DNA of 64,000 bases, from the NCBI RefSeq assembly GCF_001556045.1, contig NZ_LSIC01000107.1:1-64000 (forward strand), read 5' to 3'. A program made the translations under genes and the position numbers. Source of the DNA: Bradyrhizobium sp. CCH5-F6. GTDB taxonomy: Bacteria > Pseudomonadota > Alphaproteobacteria > Rhizobiales > Xanthobacteraceae. The stretch's first letter is position 1, and each line of letters begins with the position of its first letter. Positions 16,862-25,213 of this stretch are shown here, one piece after another. The notes beneath the pieces are model-generated. The model had not been told where the DNA came from. It made no database searches and worked only from the letters and a program-made list of their open reading frames with translations.

Positions 16862-17017
16862 TTCTTCTTCTCCGGCGTGTCGTTCCGCGCGGCGAAGCCG
16901 ATGCCGTTGGCGCGGACGCCGTCAGCGCCTGCACCTCATTTGCCGTCGGATTGCTCTCGCTCACCTCGGCTCAATCGCGGAACTTGATGGAACTTAAATG
17001 CTCCAGTACACTTCTCG

Positions 17018-17047
17018 GAGCAAGTAAAACATTGCTCTCGGTGCAAT
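17018..17047. promoter_or_regulatory. Overlapping dyads in front of the MocR gene
   Basis: Two perfect inverted repeats overlap: GAGCAA-N8-TTGCTC (17018-17037) and ATTGC-N7-GCAAT (17031-17047). The second ends one base before the MocR ATG. GntR/MocR proteins bind such dyads. There is no Shine-Dalgarno sequence here, so translation may be leaderless or the dyads may overlap the transcription start. Autoregulation is an inference. Confidence 0.5.
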
Positions 17048-17048
17048 A

Positions 17049-18392
17049 ATGTCCAAGTTCGAGTACGTGAAGCTTGCCGATGCCATTGCGGCCGATATCA
17101 CTAACGGCACGTTAAGGCCCGGCGACCGACTGCCGCCGCAGCGCAATTTTGCCTATGACCGCGGCATTGCGGTCTCGACCGCGAGCCGGGTTTATACGGA
17201 ATTGCTCCGCCGCGGACTCGTGGTCGGCGAGGTCGGTCGCGGCACGTTCATCTCGGGCGACGTCAGGCGCGAAGTGCAGACGCTCAGCGAGCCGGCCGAG
17301 GCGCGCATCAATTTCGAGGTCAACTATCCGCTGCTGCCGCAGCAATGGGCGATGATCGCCAAGAGCCTTGCGGGGCTCGAACGCGTCGATGCACTCGAAT
17401 CCGCGTTGCGCGTCTCGACCAGCACGGGCACCAGGAGCGCGCGCAATGCGGCCGCCGCCTATCTCGCGCGCAAGGATTTCGCGCCGCAGGCCGAACAGAT
17501 CTTCTTCACCGCCAACGGCAAGCAATCGCTCGCGGCCGCGCTTGCGGCGCTCGTTCCCACCGGCGGCCGCTGCGGCGTCGAGGCGCTGACCTATCCTTAC
17601 GTCAAGAGCATCGCCGCGCGGTTGGGCGTGACGCTGGTCCCGATTCCGATGGACGAGCACGGCGCGCGGCCGGACGCCATCCAGAAGGCGCATCGCGAGG
17701 CCCACCTGTCGGCGCTGTATCTCCAGCCCATCATCCAGAATCCGCTCGGCGTCACCATGAACGCGACACGGCGCGCCGACATCATGCGCGTCGCCGAAAA
17801 GCTCGATCTCACCATCATCGAGGACGCCGTCTACGGCTTCCTGGCCGACGACACGCCGCTCGCGGCGCTCGGGCCGGACCGCTGCATCGTGATCGACAGC
17901 CTCTCCAAGAAGGTCGCGCCCGGTCTGGCGCTGGGCATCCTCGTCTCGCCGCCCCATCTGCGCGAGAGCGTGATGAGCGCGGTGCGCACCGGGGGCTGGA
18001 TCGCCTCCGGCCACGCGCTGGCCGCCGGGCAACGGCTGATGGCCGACGGCACCGTCGCCGAGCTGACGCGGCTGAAGCGCATCGACGCCGCGCGCCGCCA
18101 GCAGACCGTCGCAAGGCTCCTGGCCGGCTACCAGCTCGCCGCCGACCCGCGCTCCTATCACCTCTGGCTGACGTTGCCGCCGCACTGGCGCTCGCAGACC
18201 TTCGTTGCCGCGGCAGCCAGGCGCGGCATCGCGCTGACGCCGTCCTCGACCTTCGCAATTGCCCATGGTCATGCGCCGAATGCGGTGCGGCTCGCGCTCG
18301 CCCCGCCCACGCCCGAGCAGCTCGATTCCGGCCTGCGCACGATCGCCTCGCTGCTCGGCACCAAGGAAGAGGATTTCGACTCGACGGAGTAG
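17049..18392 (+). CDS. MocR-type regulator (GntR winged helix + aminotransferase-like domain)
   Basis: A 447-residue fusion. Residues 1-75 are a GntR DNA-binding domain (LADAIAADITNGTLRPGDRL, then AVSTASRVYTELLRRGLV and GRGTFISG). Residues about 100-440 are a fold-type-I PLP domain with NPLGVTMNATRR, IIEDAVYGFL and the lysine motif IDSLSKKVAPGLALG. MocR proteins sense PLP or an amino compound and usually regulate a divergent neighbour. Here that is the DUF1127 gene, an unusual target because no vitamin B6, GABA or taurine gene is next to it. Overlapping dyads precede the start. Confidence 0.9.
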   Translation: MSKFEYVKLADAIAADITNGTLRPGDRLPPQRNFAYDRGIAVSTASRVYTELLRRGLVVGEVGRGTFISGDVRREVQTLSEPAEARINFEVNYPLLPQQWAMIAKSLAGLERVDALESALRVSTSTGTRSARNAAAAYLARKDFAPQAEQIFFTANGKQSLAAALAALVPTGGRCGVEALTYPYVKSIAARLGVTLVPIPMDEHGARPDAIQKAHREAHLSALYLQPIIQNPLGVTMNATRRADIMRVAEKLDLTIIEDAVYGFLADDTPLAALGPDRCIVIDSLSKKVAPGLALGILVSPPHLRESVMSAVRTGGWIASGHALAAGQRLMADGTVAELTRLKRIDAARRQQTVARLLAGYQLAADPRSYHLWLTLPPHWRSQTFVAAAARRGIALTPSSTFAIAHGHAPNAVRLALAPPTPEQLDSGLRTIASLLGTKEEDFDSTE

Positions 18393-18400
18393 CGATCGCT

Positions 18401-18982
18401 CTATGGCAGCAAGGACCGGGGCAATTGACCGAAGCTGTAGCTCCGCGGCCGGTTGCGCCGGACGAAGCCGCCGACCTGCCAGGCGAACAGCGCAGCAAAG
18501 CCGAGGATGAACAGCACGCCCGCGAACTCGCCGATCATGAGGGCGCGGATCAGCAGCCCCGTCATGGCCACCGTGAGCATCGCCAGGAACACCAGCACTG
18601 CCGTATAGGTCTTGCGGCCAAGCCCTGCACTCAGCGTCGCCCGGCTGCCCGCCTTCGCCATACGCTCATGAAGCGCGACGATGAACTGGCGAAAGCCGTT
18701 GTCCTGCGGCGCCATCAGGGCCGCCGTCTGCCAGCTCGTCGACAGGATCGCGATGCGGCCGCCGCCGGCGTGGCTGACATCGGCACGAAAGCGGTGCTGC
18801 TGCATCGAGACCGGGCGGAACGACAGCTGCACCGCCGAGATCTCGTCGTAGCGCCACAGGCCCGAGCGTCCGGGGATGTGCCAGGAGAGTCCTTCGTCCG
18901 TCAGCTCGAAGCGATGCGCCGAGCCGATCAGCGAGGCCTTGTAGGCGTAGCGCGTGGCCGCATCGGCTTCGGCTCCCGGCAT
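18401..18982 (-). CDS. Membrane protein of unknown function with two C-terminal TM segments
   Basis: A 193-residue protein. The N-terminal half (FELTDEGLSWHIPGRSGLWRY, then RFRADVSHAG) reads as a small beta-rich PH-like cytoplasmic domain. Residues about 135-185 hold two hydrophobic helices (AVLVFLAMLTVAMTGLLIRA and AGVLFILGFAALFAWQVGGF) followed by a basic tail. The start is uncertain: ATG at 18982, or GTG at 18991 with AGGGGA better spaced upstream. Divergent from a four-helix membrane protein. No function recognised. Confidence 0.65.
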   Translation of the reverse strand: MPGAEADAATRYAYKASLIGSAHRFELTDEGLSWHIPGRSGLWRYDEISAVQLSFRPVSMQQHRFRADVSHAGGGRIAILSTSWQTAALMAPQDNGFRQFIVALHERMAKAGSRATLSAGLGRKTYTAVLVFLAMLTVAMTGLLIRALMIGEFAGVLFILGFAALFAWQVGGFVRRNRPRSYSFGQLPRSLLP

Positions 18983-19047
18983 ATCGATCACAGGTCCCCT
19001 TCGCGATCCGCTTGCGCGGACGCCCTCGCCCATCCTACAAGCGGGAC

Positions 19048-19482
19048 ATGGCTGAGACGACCTATTTTCCGCGCCGCCTGATCCTCGGCGCCGCCATGAT
19101 CTCCGGCGTGCTGCTCGCCCTCGCGGTGCACATGCTCGGCGCACGCTACGGACTCGATCTCGGCGGCCTCTGGCGCTCCGACACGCATGAGTTCATACCC
19201 GCAGGCGCGGCGATCGCGTGGTGGCTGATCGCCACGGTCGGATTTTCCGGCGGCTATTTCACGGCGACATTGATGCAGAGCGCCGTCTCCGGGCAGATCC
19301 CGCAACGGATGCGGCAATTCCTGATCGCGGTCGGCGTGCTGCTGCTTGCGGGAGCCGGCCAGGCGGCCTCGGCGCCGAGCCCGATCCCGACCGTCTCGGG
19401 TGTGCTTGCCGGCCTCGCCGCACTGTGCCTCGGTGCGGTGATGGCATTTTGCGGCGCGCATTTCGCGTTAAGGCGCGGCTGA
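19048..19482 (+). CDS. Four-TM membrane protein, function unknown
   Basis: A 144-residue, very hydrophobic protein with four predicted inner-membrane helices (starting around LILGAAMISG, AAIAWWLIAT, FLIAVGVLLL and GVLAGLAALC) and a short basic C-terminus. I see no catalytic or transport motif. It is divergent from another unknown membrane protein, so the pair may act together; this is only positional. The ATG at 19048 is weakly preceded by GCGGGA. Confidence 0.65.
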   Translation: MAETTYFPRRLILGAAMISGVLLALAVHMLGARYGLDLGGLWRSDTHEFIPAGAAIAWWLIATVGFSGGYFTATLMQSAVSGQIPQRMRQFLIAVGVLLLAGAGQAASAPSPIPTVSGVLAGLAALCLGAVMAFCGAHFALRRG

Positions 19483-19534
19483 TCCCGCCGAGCCGCCCCT
19501 CGAGACGCATCAAGGGGGGCCAATGATCCACCTC

Positions 19535-19568
19535 AAAAAGGAAAACGCCGCGCGTTGGCGGCGCGGCG
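19535..19568 (-). terminator. Rho-independent terminator of the DUF892 gene
   Basis: On the minus strand CGCCGCGC-N7-GCGCGGCG is followed directly by a T-rich run (TTTTCCTTTTT), 23 bases after the stop at 19591. Classic intrinsic terminator. Confidence 0.85.
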
Positions 19569-19590
19569 CTTCCCGGATGCACTGCGACGG

Positions 19591-20097
19591 CTAGCTCGCC
19601 GCGCGCAGATTCACCTTGCTCTCGGCGAGCGTGGTCAGCTTCTGATCGGTCGCCTTTTCCTCCTCGAGCGTCTTGGCGAGCACGGCGGCGCAGTCGTTGC
19701 GGCCGAGCTGCTTGGCCCAGGCGATCAGGCTACCGTAGCGGACGATCTCGTAATGTTCGGCGGCCTGCGCTGCGTTGATCAGCGCGGCGTCGAGCACCGC
19801 CTTGTCGGCGACTTCTCCGGCGGTCTCGTCGGCTTCCTCGATGATGCCGTCGATGGCCGGGCAGTCGACCGCCTTCACCGGGACGCCGTGCATCTTGAAC
19901 ACTTCCTCGAGTCGAGCGACGTGCTCCTTGGTCTCCTCGAGGTGCGTCAAAAAGCCCTGTTTCAGCTGAGGATCGGTGGCCTTGCTTGCCATCTTCGGCA
20001 GCGCCTTGGTGAGCTGCTGCTCGGCGTAATAGATGTCCTGGAGCTGGTGCACGAACAGGTCGTTCATGGTTTTGATGTCTTTTGTGAACAGTCCCAT
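19591..20097 (-). CDS. DUF892/YciE-type ferritin-like stress protein
   Basis: A 168-residue, all-alpha protein. MNDLFVHQLQDIYYAEQQL, GFLTHLEETKEHVARLEEVF and AAQAAEHYEIVRYG supply the Glu/His carboxylate ligands of a ferritin-like di-iron bundle. The YciE family is induced by osmotic or general stress; its chemistry is not settled. The start at 20097 (MGLFTKDIKTM) has GAGG eight bases upstream. An EcfG-type promoter lies about 95 bases upstream and an intrinsic terminator downstream, making a self-contained stress unit. Confidence 0.92.
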   Translation of the reverse strand: MGLFTKDIKTMNDLFVHQLQDIYYAEQQLTKALPKMASKATDPQLKQGFLTHLEETKEHVARLEEVFKMHGVPVKAVDCPAIDGIIEEADETAGEVADKAVLDAALINAAQAAEHYEIVRYGSLIAWAKQLGRNDCAAVLAKTLEEEKATDQKLTTLAESKVNLRAAS

Positions 20098-20189
20098 CGT
20101 TCCGATCCTCTCGGGTTTTGGGGAACACGGAGGCGTCGGCTTGCACGAAAAGCCGCATATTCCGCCATGTTCGATTGCTGATGGAGCCC

Positions 20190-20214
20190 AACGAGCACGC
20201 GGCATCGACGTTCC
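20190..20214 (-). promoter_or_regulatory. EcfG (general stress sigma factor) promoter
   Basis: On the minus strand GGAAC at 20214-20210 is separated by exactly 16 bases from CGTT at 20193-20190, a perfect match to the alphaproteobacterial EcfG consensus GGAAC-N16-CGTT. It faces the DUF892 gene with an expected leader of about 85 bases. Confidence 0.65.
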
Positions 20215-20527
20215 AAAAATCGTCTCTGACCATTTGCGCTGGAACAAGGCGGAGCGCGCCAGGATTTGAAATCATGTCGGCGAACTGACGCGCGAGCGGA
20301 GCGGGTTTCCCGACTCATATGCTTAACGCGCAGCCGATATGAACCGCGTATGACAAAAGTGGCCCGTCCGATGCAGAACCTATTGTTGTCAAGGACTGCA
20401 CAAGGCGCTGGTTTTGCCTTAAATGAGCTGGATCATGCCTAGCGATCGATGCCTGCCTTTGGCCGTGATCGCGCCCGACCGGCCAATGCCTGGCCCGGTC
20501 GGACTTTGCCCCCTGCCGGGAGGATGA
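20215..20527. other. Intergenic region upstream of the UPF0104 gene
   Basis: Beyond the EcfG promoter this 313-base stretch shows no gene with a ribosome site and no clear repeat. It is locally AT-richer around 20315-20430, presumably holding the promoter of the membrane protein gene at 20528. Confidence 0.4.
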
Positions 20528-21610
20528 ATGCACGGATTGCTGCCTGCGCTGAAACGCGGCTTCACGAGATGGATCGGCTGGCGACGGCTCGGAATTGCCG
20601 CGAGCATCTTCATCATCGCCCTCGCGATTACCACGCTGGTGCGGACCCTCAAGGGCATCGATACCGGCGTCATCCTGACCGCGTTGACCGAGATTCCCCG
20701 CGGGAGCATCGGCCTGGCGGCGATCTGCGTCTTCTTCGCGTTCTGCACGCTGACCTTCTACGACTATTTTGCACTGCGAACGATCGGCAAGAAGCACGTG
20801 CCCTATCGCATCGCGGCGCTCTCCAGCTTCACGTCCTACTCGATCGGTCACAACATCGGCGCCACGGTCTTCACCGGTGGCGCGATCCGTTTCCGGATCT
20901 ACTCGGACTACGGACTGAACGCGATCGACGTCGCGAAAATCTGCTTCCTGTCGGGCCTGACCTTCTGGCTCGGTAACATCTTCGTGCTCTCGATCGGCTT
21001 GGCCATCCATCCGGATGCGGCGTCCTCGATGGATCAGCTTCCCCCATCGATCAACCGGCTGATCGCGCTCGGCGGCCTTGCCTCGATCGGGGCCTATCTC
21101 ATCTGGCTGTGCATGGGCGAGAAGCGGCGCGAGCTCGGCCAGAAGGGCTGGAAGGTGGTGCTGCCCTCGGCGTCGCTGACGCTGGTGCAGATCCTGATCG
21201 GCGTGGTCGATCTCGGCTTTTGCGCCATGGCAATGTACCTGCTGATGCCGGCCAATCCGCCGATCGACTTCATGTCGCTGGCGGTGGTGTTCATCCTGGC
21301 GACGCTGATCGGCTTTGCCAGCCATGCGCCCGGTTCGATCGGCGTGTTCGATGCCGCCATGCTGGTGGCGCTGCCTCAATTCGGCCGCGAGGAGCTTCTG
21401 GCGACGCTGCTGGTGTTCCGCATTCTCTATTTCGTGATCCCGTTCGGCCTCGCCATCTCCATCATGGGCGCACGCGAGCTCTGGATGAACGTGGTCGAGC
21501 CCTGGCAGGAGCGGCGGCGGCTGGCGGAAGCCTGCGCGCAGGGCAACCTGCCCAAGCAGGTGGCCACGATGGAGCGCGAACGGGCACTGCGGCAGGCCGG
21601 CAAGCGGTAG
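20528..21610 (+). CDS. UPF0104/YbhN-type integral membrane protein (LPG-synthase TM-like)
   Basis: A 360-residue protein with about eight TM helices. The family motifs SYSIGHNIGATVFTGGAIRF (about 98-117) and GFASHAPGSIGVFDAAML are those of the AglD/YbhN family, related to the flippase half of MprF. Such proteins are proposed to move or help synthesise lipid-linked molecules in the inner membrane; the substrate here is unknown. No soluble synthase domain is fused. The start has a strong GGGAGG six bases upstream. Confidence 0.88.
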   Translation: MHGLLPALKRGFTRWIGWRRLGIAASIFIIALAITTLVRTLKGIDTGVILTALTEIPRGSIGLAAICVFFAFCTLTFYDYFALRTIGKKHVPYRIAALSSFTSYSIGHNIGATVFTGGAIRFRIYSDYGLNAIDVAKICFLSGLTFWLGNIFVLSIGLAIHPDAASSMDQLPPSINRLIALGGLASIGAYLIWLCMGEKRRELGQKGWKVVLPSASLTLVQILIGVVDLGFCAMAMYLLMPANPPIDFMSLAVVFILATLIGFASHAPGSIGVFDAAMLVALPQFGREELLATLLVFRILYFVIPFGLAISIMGARELWMNVVEPWQERRRLAEACAQGNLPKQVATMERERALRQAGKR

Positions 21611-21702
21611 GACCGAACTACGAAGCCGTCAGACGAAGGTTGCAGGCGGAGGTGCAATCATCTCTTATTTCCGCCTCAACTTTGCCGTTGAACAGCCGGG
21701 TC

Positions 21703-23655
21703 ATGATCCCTCTCCCATTTCGCACCCTCCCTGCAGCCGCGCTGCTGCTTGCCGGCATTCTGACCGCATTACTGCCCGCGCCGGCCACCGCGCAGGACGC
21801 CGGCGCGATGCAGATCAGTTGGGAGGTGCGCAACCGCTTCCGCCTGTTCCGCGAAGAGCGCGACTTCCTGCTCCATGTCGAGAACGCGCGTAACCGCAGC
21901 ATTCTCTCCGCCGAGCAGTCGCTGGGGCTCCAGAGCGAGGGCCGCGGCTGGGCGCGCAACATGGTCAACCGGCTCTGCATCGACCTCCAGGGCCGGGTCA
22001 ACCAGCCCTGCACCCGCGATAACGTCAAAGAGAACTACATCACCCCGATCGACCATCCGGTGACGGTACGGCTGACCGGCGCGGTGCCGGTCGGCGCCAC
22101 CTGCGCCTGGTCGTTCGACGACGGCGACGGCCCGCAACAATCGACGTTCGACTGCGCCGAGCCGATCAATTTGCGCGTGCGCTACGGCAGGCAGACGGTC
22201 GCGACCGTCGACGTCTCCTCCGGCTCCGATCCGACCCAGCGCATCCAGGCCGAGATCCAGGTCCGCGACATCTTCATCGCAGGCCTCGGGGACAGCGTCG
22301 CCTCCGGTGAGGGCAATCCGGACCGCCCGCTGGCGCTGTCCGACGAAGGATTTTGCTTCCGCTCCTATCTCGGCACCGCCGGCGCGCAGTACTACCGGCC
22401 GAGCCGCGCCGGCTTCAAGGGCGGCCGCGCCTGCGAGGCGCCGGATACGCTCGCCAACTGGCAACGCTACAGCGCGCTCTGGTTCAACGCGCCCTGCCAC
22501 CGCTCGCTCTACAGCTATCAGGCCCGCACCGCGCTGGCGCTCGCGGTGCGCTACACCCACATCGCCGTGACCTTCCTGCCGCTCGCATGCACCGGCGCCA
22601 GCATCGGCGATGGCCTGCTCGGCTCGCAGCGCGCCCGCGAATGCCCGCCGGGCAAGACCGGCGTCTGCAACACCAGCGTGAATGCCCAGGTCGCCGAGCT
22701 GCGCGAGGCGCTCACCGCAGCGAAGAAACGTCAACCCGACCGCACGCTCGACCTCGTGCTGCTTTCGGTCGGCGCCAACGACGTCTACTTCTCCGGTCTC
22801 GTCGCCGACGTCATCGTCGAAACCGCGACTGAGCGGGCGCTCTTCCGCCGGTCCGGCGTGATCGCGAGCGTCGACGATTCCCGCGACGCGCTGACGCGCG
22901 AGCTGCCGCAGAGTTTCGTCAAGCTGCGCGAGGCGCTGAAGCCGCTCGTCGGCGGCGACCTCTCGCGCGTGGTCTATGTCTCTTACGCCAATCCCGCGCT
23001 CGCCGAGGGCGGCGTGCCCTGCCGCGGCGGCCGCGCCGGCTTCGACATCCATCCGGCCTTCAGCGCCGATCCGCAGCGCCTCGCCCGCGTCTCCACCTAC
23101 GTCGACACGGAATTCCTGCCGCAGCTGAAGGGGCTCGCCACCTGTACCCGCGGTGCGCTGTGCCGCGATCCCGAAGCGGACCGCATGACCTTCGTCGACG
23201 CTCACCAGGCCACATTCGCCGATCACGGCTTCTGCGCCCGTTCCGGCAACGATCCCGAATTCGACCGCGCCTGCTTTGCCGAGAGCGGCCAGAGTTTCAA
23301 TCCGGACATCGTGAGCGCGGCGAGCCAGCCGATGCTGTGCGGCCGCGGCGCCTCTGAATATCGCGCCTACCTGCCGCGCGCGCGCTGGATCCGCGACGCC
23401 AACGACAGCTATTTCGCTGCAATGACCTATCCGCAAGGCTTGCCGGCGGCGAGCCAGCCCTCCGACATTCATGATGCGACCTGGGGCGTGCTCTCCGCCG
23501 TCTATGGCGGCGCCGTGCATCCGAGCGCCGAAGGCCACGCCGCGATGGCGGATGCTGCGCTGCCGGCCGCGAGCGCCGTGCTGGGGCTCGATGCGGTGCC
23601 GCCGAACGTGACACGGGGATTTCTGCCGCAGCTATTGCCAAGCGCACGGCAATAG
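21703..23655 (+). CDS. Secreted SGNH-fold esterase/lipase-like protein
   Basis: A 650-residue protein with a Sec signal (PAAALLLAGILTALLPAPAT, ALA-type cleavage near 30). Residues 190-200 carry block I FIAGLGDSVASGEG with nucleophile Ser198. LLSVGANDVYFSG is block III with the oxyanion Asn, and VHPSAEGHAAMADA is block V with Asp/His-equivalent residues. About 160 residues before block I form an extra beta-rich domain with paired cysteines; several more Cys pairs suggest a disulfide-rich periplasmic protein. Substrate (acyl ester of polysaccharide or lipid) unknown. The ATG at 21703 was chosen for its signal peptide; Shine-Dalgarno is poor. Confidence 0.82.
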   Translation: MIPLPFRTLPAAALLLAGILTALLPAPATAQDAGAMQISWEVRNRFRLFREERDFLLHVENARNRSILSAEQSLGLQSEGRGWARNMVNRLCIDLQGRVNQPCTRDNVKENYITPIDHPVTVRLTGAVPVGATCAWSFDDGDGPQQSTFDCAEPINLRVRYGRQTVATVDVSSGSDPTQRIQAEIQVRDIFIAGLGDSVASGEGNPDRPLALSDEGFCFRSYLGTAGAQYYRPSRAGFKGGRACEAPDTLANWQRYSALWFNAPCHRSLYSYQARTALALAVRYTHIAVTFLPLACTGASIGDGLLGSQRARECPPGKTGVCNTSVNAQVAELREALTAAKKRQPDRTLDLVLLSVGANDVYFSGLVADVIVETATERALFRRSGVIASVDDSRDALTRELPQSFVKLREALKPLVGGDLSRVVYVSYANPALAEGGVPCRGGRAGFDIHPAFSADPQRLARVSTYVDTEFLPQLKGLATCTRGALCRDPEADRMTFVDAHQATFADHGFCARSGNDPEFDRACFAESGQSFNPDIVSAASQPMLCGRGASEYRAYLPRARWIRDANDSYFAAMTYPQGLPAASQPSDIHDATWGVLSAVYGGAVHPSAEGHAAMADAALPAASAVLGLDAVPPNVTRGFLPQLLPSARQ

Positions 23656-23667
23656 CGCGCCGAATTC

Positions 23668-23734
23668 GTAGCCCAGAGAGCGTAGCGACATCCGGGACCG
23701 CTTTCCCGCATATCGCTTCGCTCATGCGGGCTAC
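23668..23734. repeat. Palindromic intergenic repeat, family A copy 2
   Basis: Degenerate copy of the element at 15721, beginning GTAGCCCAGAGAGCGTAGCG and ending ATATCGCTTCGCTCATGCGG-GCTAC, 13 bases after the SGNH stop. Confidence 0.8.
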
Positions 23735-23782
23735 GCAACGCTCGAAATTGCGATCGAGGTTTGCACTCCTCACACTCTCGGT

Positions 23783-23884
23783 GTCATCGCCCGACTTGAC
23801 CGGGCGATCCAATACTCCGTGACAGCACTGATGAATCGAGACGCCGCGGCGTACTGGATTCCCGGCTTTCGCGGGGAACGACAG
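23783..23884. repeat. Composite intergenic repeat with CGCCCG dyad
   Basis: TCATCGCCCGACTTGACCGG-GCGAT forms a short hairpin, followed by ATCCAATACTCCGTGACAG and, after a spacer, TACTGGATTCCCGGCTTTCG as a partial inverse. From memory this resembles a mobile-looking repeat frequent in Bradyrhizobium genomes. Confidence 0.5.
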
Positions 23885-24061
23885 TTGAGCGCGTCGCGCC
23901 AGCGCACCACCGCATTCGCAACCTCGCCTGTTCATCAATCCAAAAACGGCATCAATCGATACTCGCTTGAGCTTGGACACCTCGCCGCGTGCCCCTCTAG
24001 GACTCGTGTCGATGATCGTCGGCAAGATCGAGCGGGTGACGCGCAGACGTTCCTCCTGAGG
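23885..24061. other. Gap upstream of the LysR gene
   Basis: No gene, repeat or convincing promoter was recognised. A short transcript ending in the hairpins at 24062-24120 could start here. Confidence 0.3.
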
Positions 24062-24120
24062 GCTCCCTATGGGAGCTTGACCAGGCAACTCAACGGCGGC
24101 TCACCAGCCGCCGTCTTTGT
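24062..24120 (+). terminator. Tandem hairpins, the second terminator-like
   Basis: GCTCCC-TAT-GGGAGC (24062-24076) is followed by ACGGCGGC-TCACCA-GCCGCCGT (24093-24114) and CTTTGT. No known plus-strand gene ends here, so this may end an unannotated small RNA or attenuate the LysR transcript. Confidence 0.5.
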
Positions 24121-24156
24121 ATTGGGGGTAACCGATGCTAGAAGTGCCGGGGAAAC

Positions 24157-24174
24157 GCCTTATCCATCTAAGGC
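24157..24174. promoter_or_regulatory. Dyad just upstream of the LysR start
   Basis: GCCTTA-TCCATC-TAAGGC is a perfect 6-bp dyad ending 8 bases before the LysR ATG at 24183. It may be an autoregulatory operator or a translation-controlling hairpin. It lacks the T-N11-A core. Confidence 0.4.
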
Positions 24175-24182
24175 ATGTATCG

Positions 24183-25088
24183 ATGTTCGACCTCAACCAG
24201 CTCCGCTGTTTCGTCACGGTGGCGGAGGAACTGCACTTCGGCCGCGCCGCCGCACGGCTGAACATGACCCAGCCGCCACTGTCCCGGCAGATCCAGGTGC
24301 TCGAGCACATCATCGATGCGCCGCTCCTGGAGCGCACCAGCCGCTCGGTGCGCCTGACGCCTGCGGGGCGCAGCTTCCTGCCGGAGGCGCGCCGCATCCT
24401 CAAGCTTGCAGAAAGCGCTTCGCAAGTCGCCCGCCGCATCGCGCTCGGCAAGATCGGCTCGCTGAAGATCGGATTTACGGCGGCCGCCGCCTACGGCTTC
24501 CTGCCCGAGCTCGTCGCAGCCTGCCGCGCCAGGCTGCCCGAGGTCGATTTCTCGCTGAAGGAGATGGTGTCCGGCGATCAGTTCGAGGCGCTGACCTCGG
24601 GCCAGATCGACGCCGGCCTGCTGAGGCCGCCGATCGCGCGCCCCGAACTTGCCAGCCGCCGCGTCGTCGCCGAGCCCTTGCTCGCGGCGATTCCGAGGAA
24701 GCATCAGCTGGCCAGCGCCGACAGCATCGCCATCAAGGACTTCGACGACCAGCCCTTCGTGATGTACTCGCCCTATGAGAGCCGCTATTTCCACGACCTG
24801 CTGGTGGCGCTGTTCACGCGCGCCGACGTGCTGCCGCGCTACGTCCAGCATCTCAGCCAGATCCACTCGATCCTCGCGATGGTGCGCGCGGGCCTTGGCC
24901 TAGCCATCGTGCCGGCCGCAGCGGCGAACCTGAAGATCTCCGACGTGCGGCTGCGTCCCCTGAAGCTGCGCACCCGCGTGCCCGTCGAGTTGTTCATGGC
25001 GTGGCGCCGCGACGACGAGAATCCGCTGCTGTCGGCGCTGGTCAAGATCGCCGGCGAACTGTCCTCCGCGGAGCTGGCGGAGGATTGA
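24183..25088 (+). CDS. LysR-family regulator of the glucarate/galactarate genes
   Basis: A 301-residue LysR regulator. MFDLNQLRCFVTVAEELHFG...MTQPPLSRQIQVLE is the winged helix-turn-helix; residues about 90-290 are the periplasmic-binding-like effector domain (LKIGFTAAAAYGFLPELV, then GLGLAIVPAAA). It reads in the same direction as kdgD-gudD behind it, which is less common than divergence but occurs. A T-N11-A dyad overlaps its stop codon in front of kdgD, so activation by a sugar acid is a reasonable inference. The start at 24183 was preferred over 24135 because the family begins at this Met. Confidence 0.9.
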   Translation: MFDLNQLRCFVTVAEELHFGRAAARLNMTQPPLSRQIQVLEHIIDAPLLERTSRSVRLTPAGRSFLPEARRILKLAESASQVARRIALGKIGSLKIGFTAAAAYGFLPELVAACRARLPEVDFSLKEMVSGDQFEALTSGQIDAGLLRPPIARPELASRRVVAEPLLAAIPRKHQLASADSIAIKDFDDQPFVMYSPYESRYFHDLLVALFTRADVLPRYVQHLSQIHSILAMVRAGLGLAIVPAAAANLKISDVRLRPLKLRTRVPVELFMAWRRDDENPLLSALVKIAGELSSAELAED

Positions 25089-25103
25089 TGCTCAATCCGC
25101 ATC
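25087..25103. promoter_or_regulatory. LysR-type operator in front of kdgD
   Basis: GATGC-TCAATCC-GCATC is a perfect 5-bp dyad with the LysR T-N11-A core (T25089, A25101). It overlaps the LysR stop codon and lies 111 bases before the kdgD start. Confidence 0.5.
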
Positions 25104-25213
25104 GGTCGATATAGGCTTTGGCTTGGACGCGCATCGAACCGCCTCCTAAACCACGGCGCATGGACGCGCAGGCTTTGCGTCCTTCCACAACACGCACCAA
25201 GGGAGCAGCGCCC

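Noticed and set aside
18401..19081. Continuation of the MocR-overlapping plus-strand frame through 19081
   Set aside because: It is a shadow of the MocR gene and the minus-strand membrane protein; its composition is Arg/Ala-only noise.
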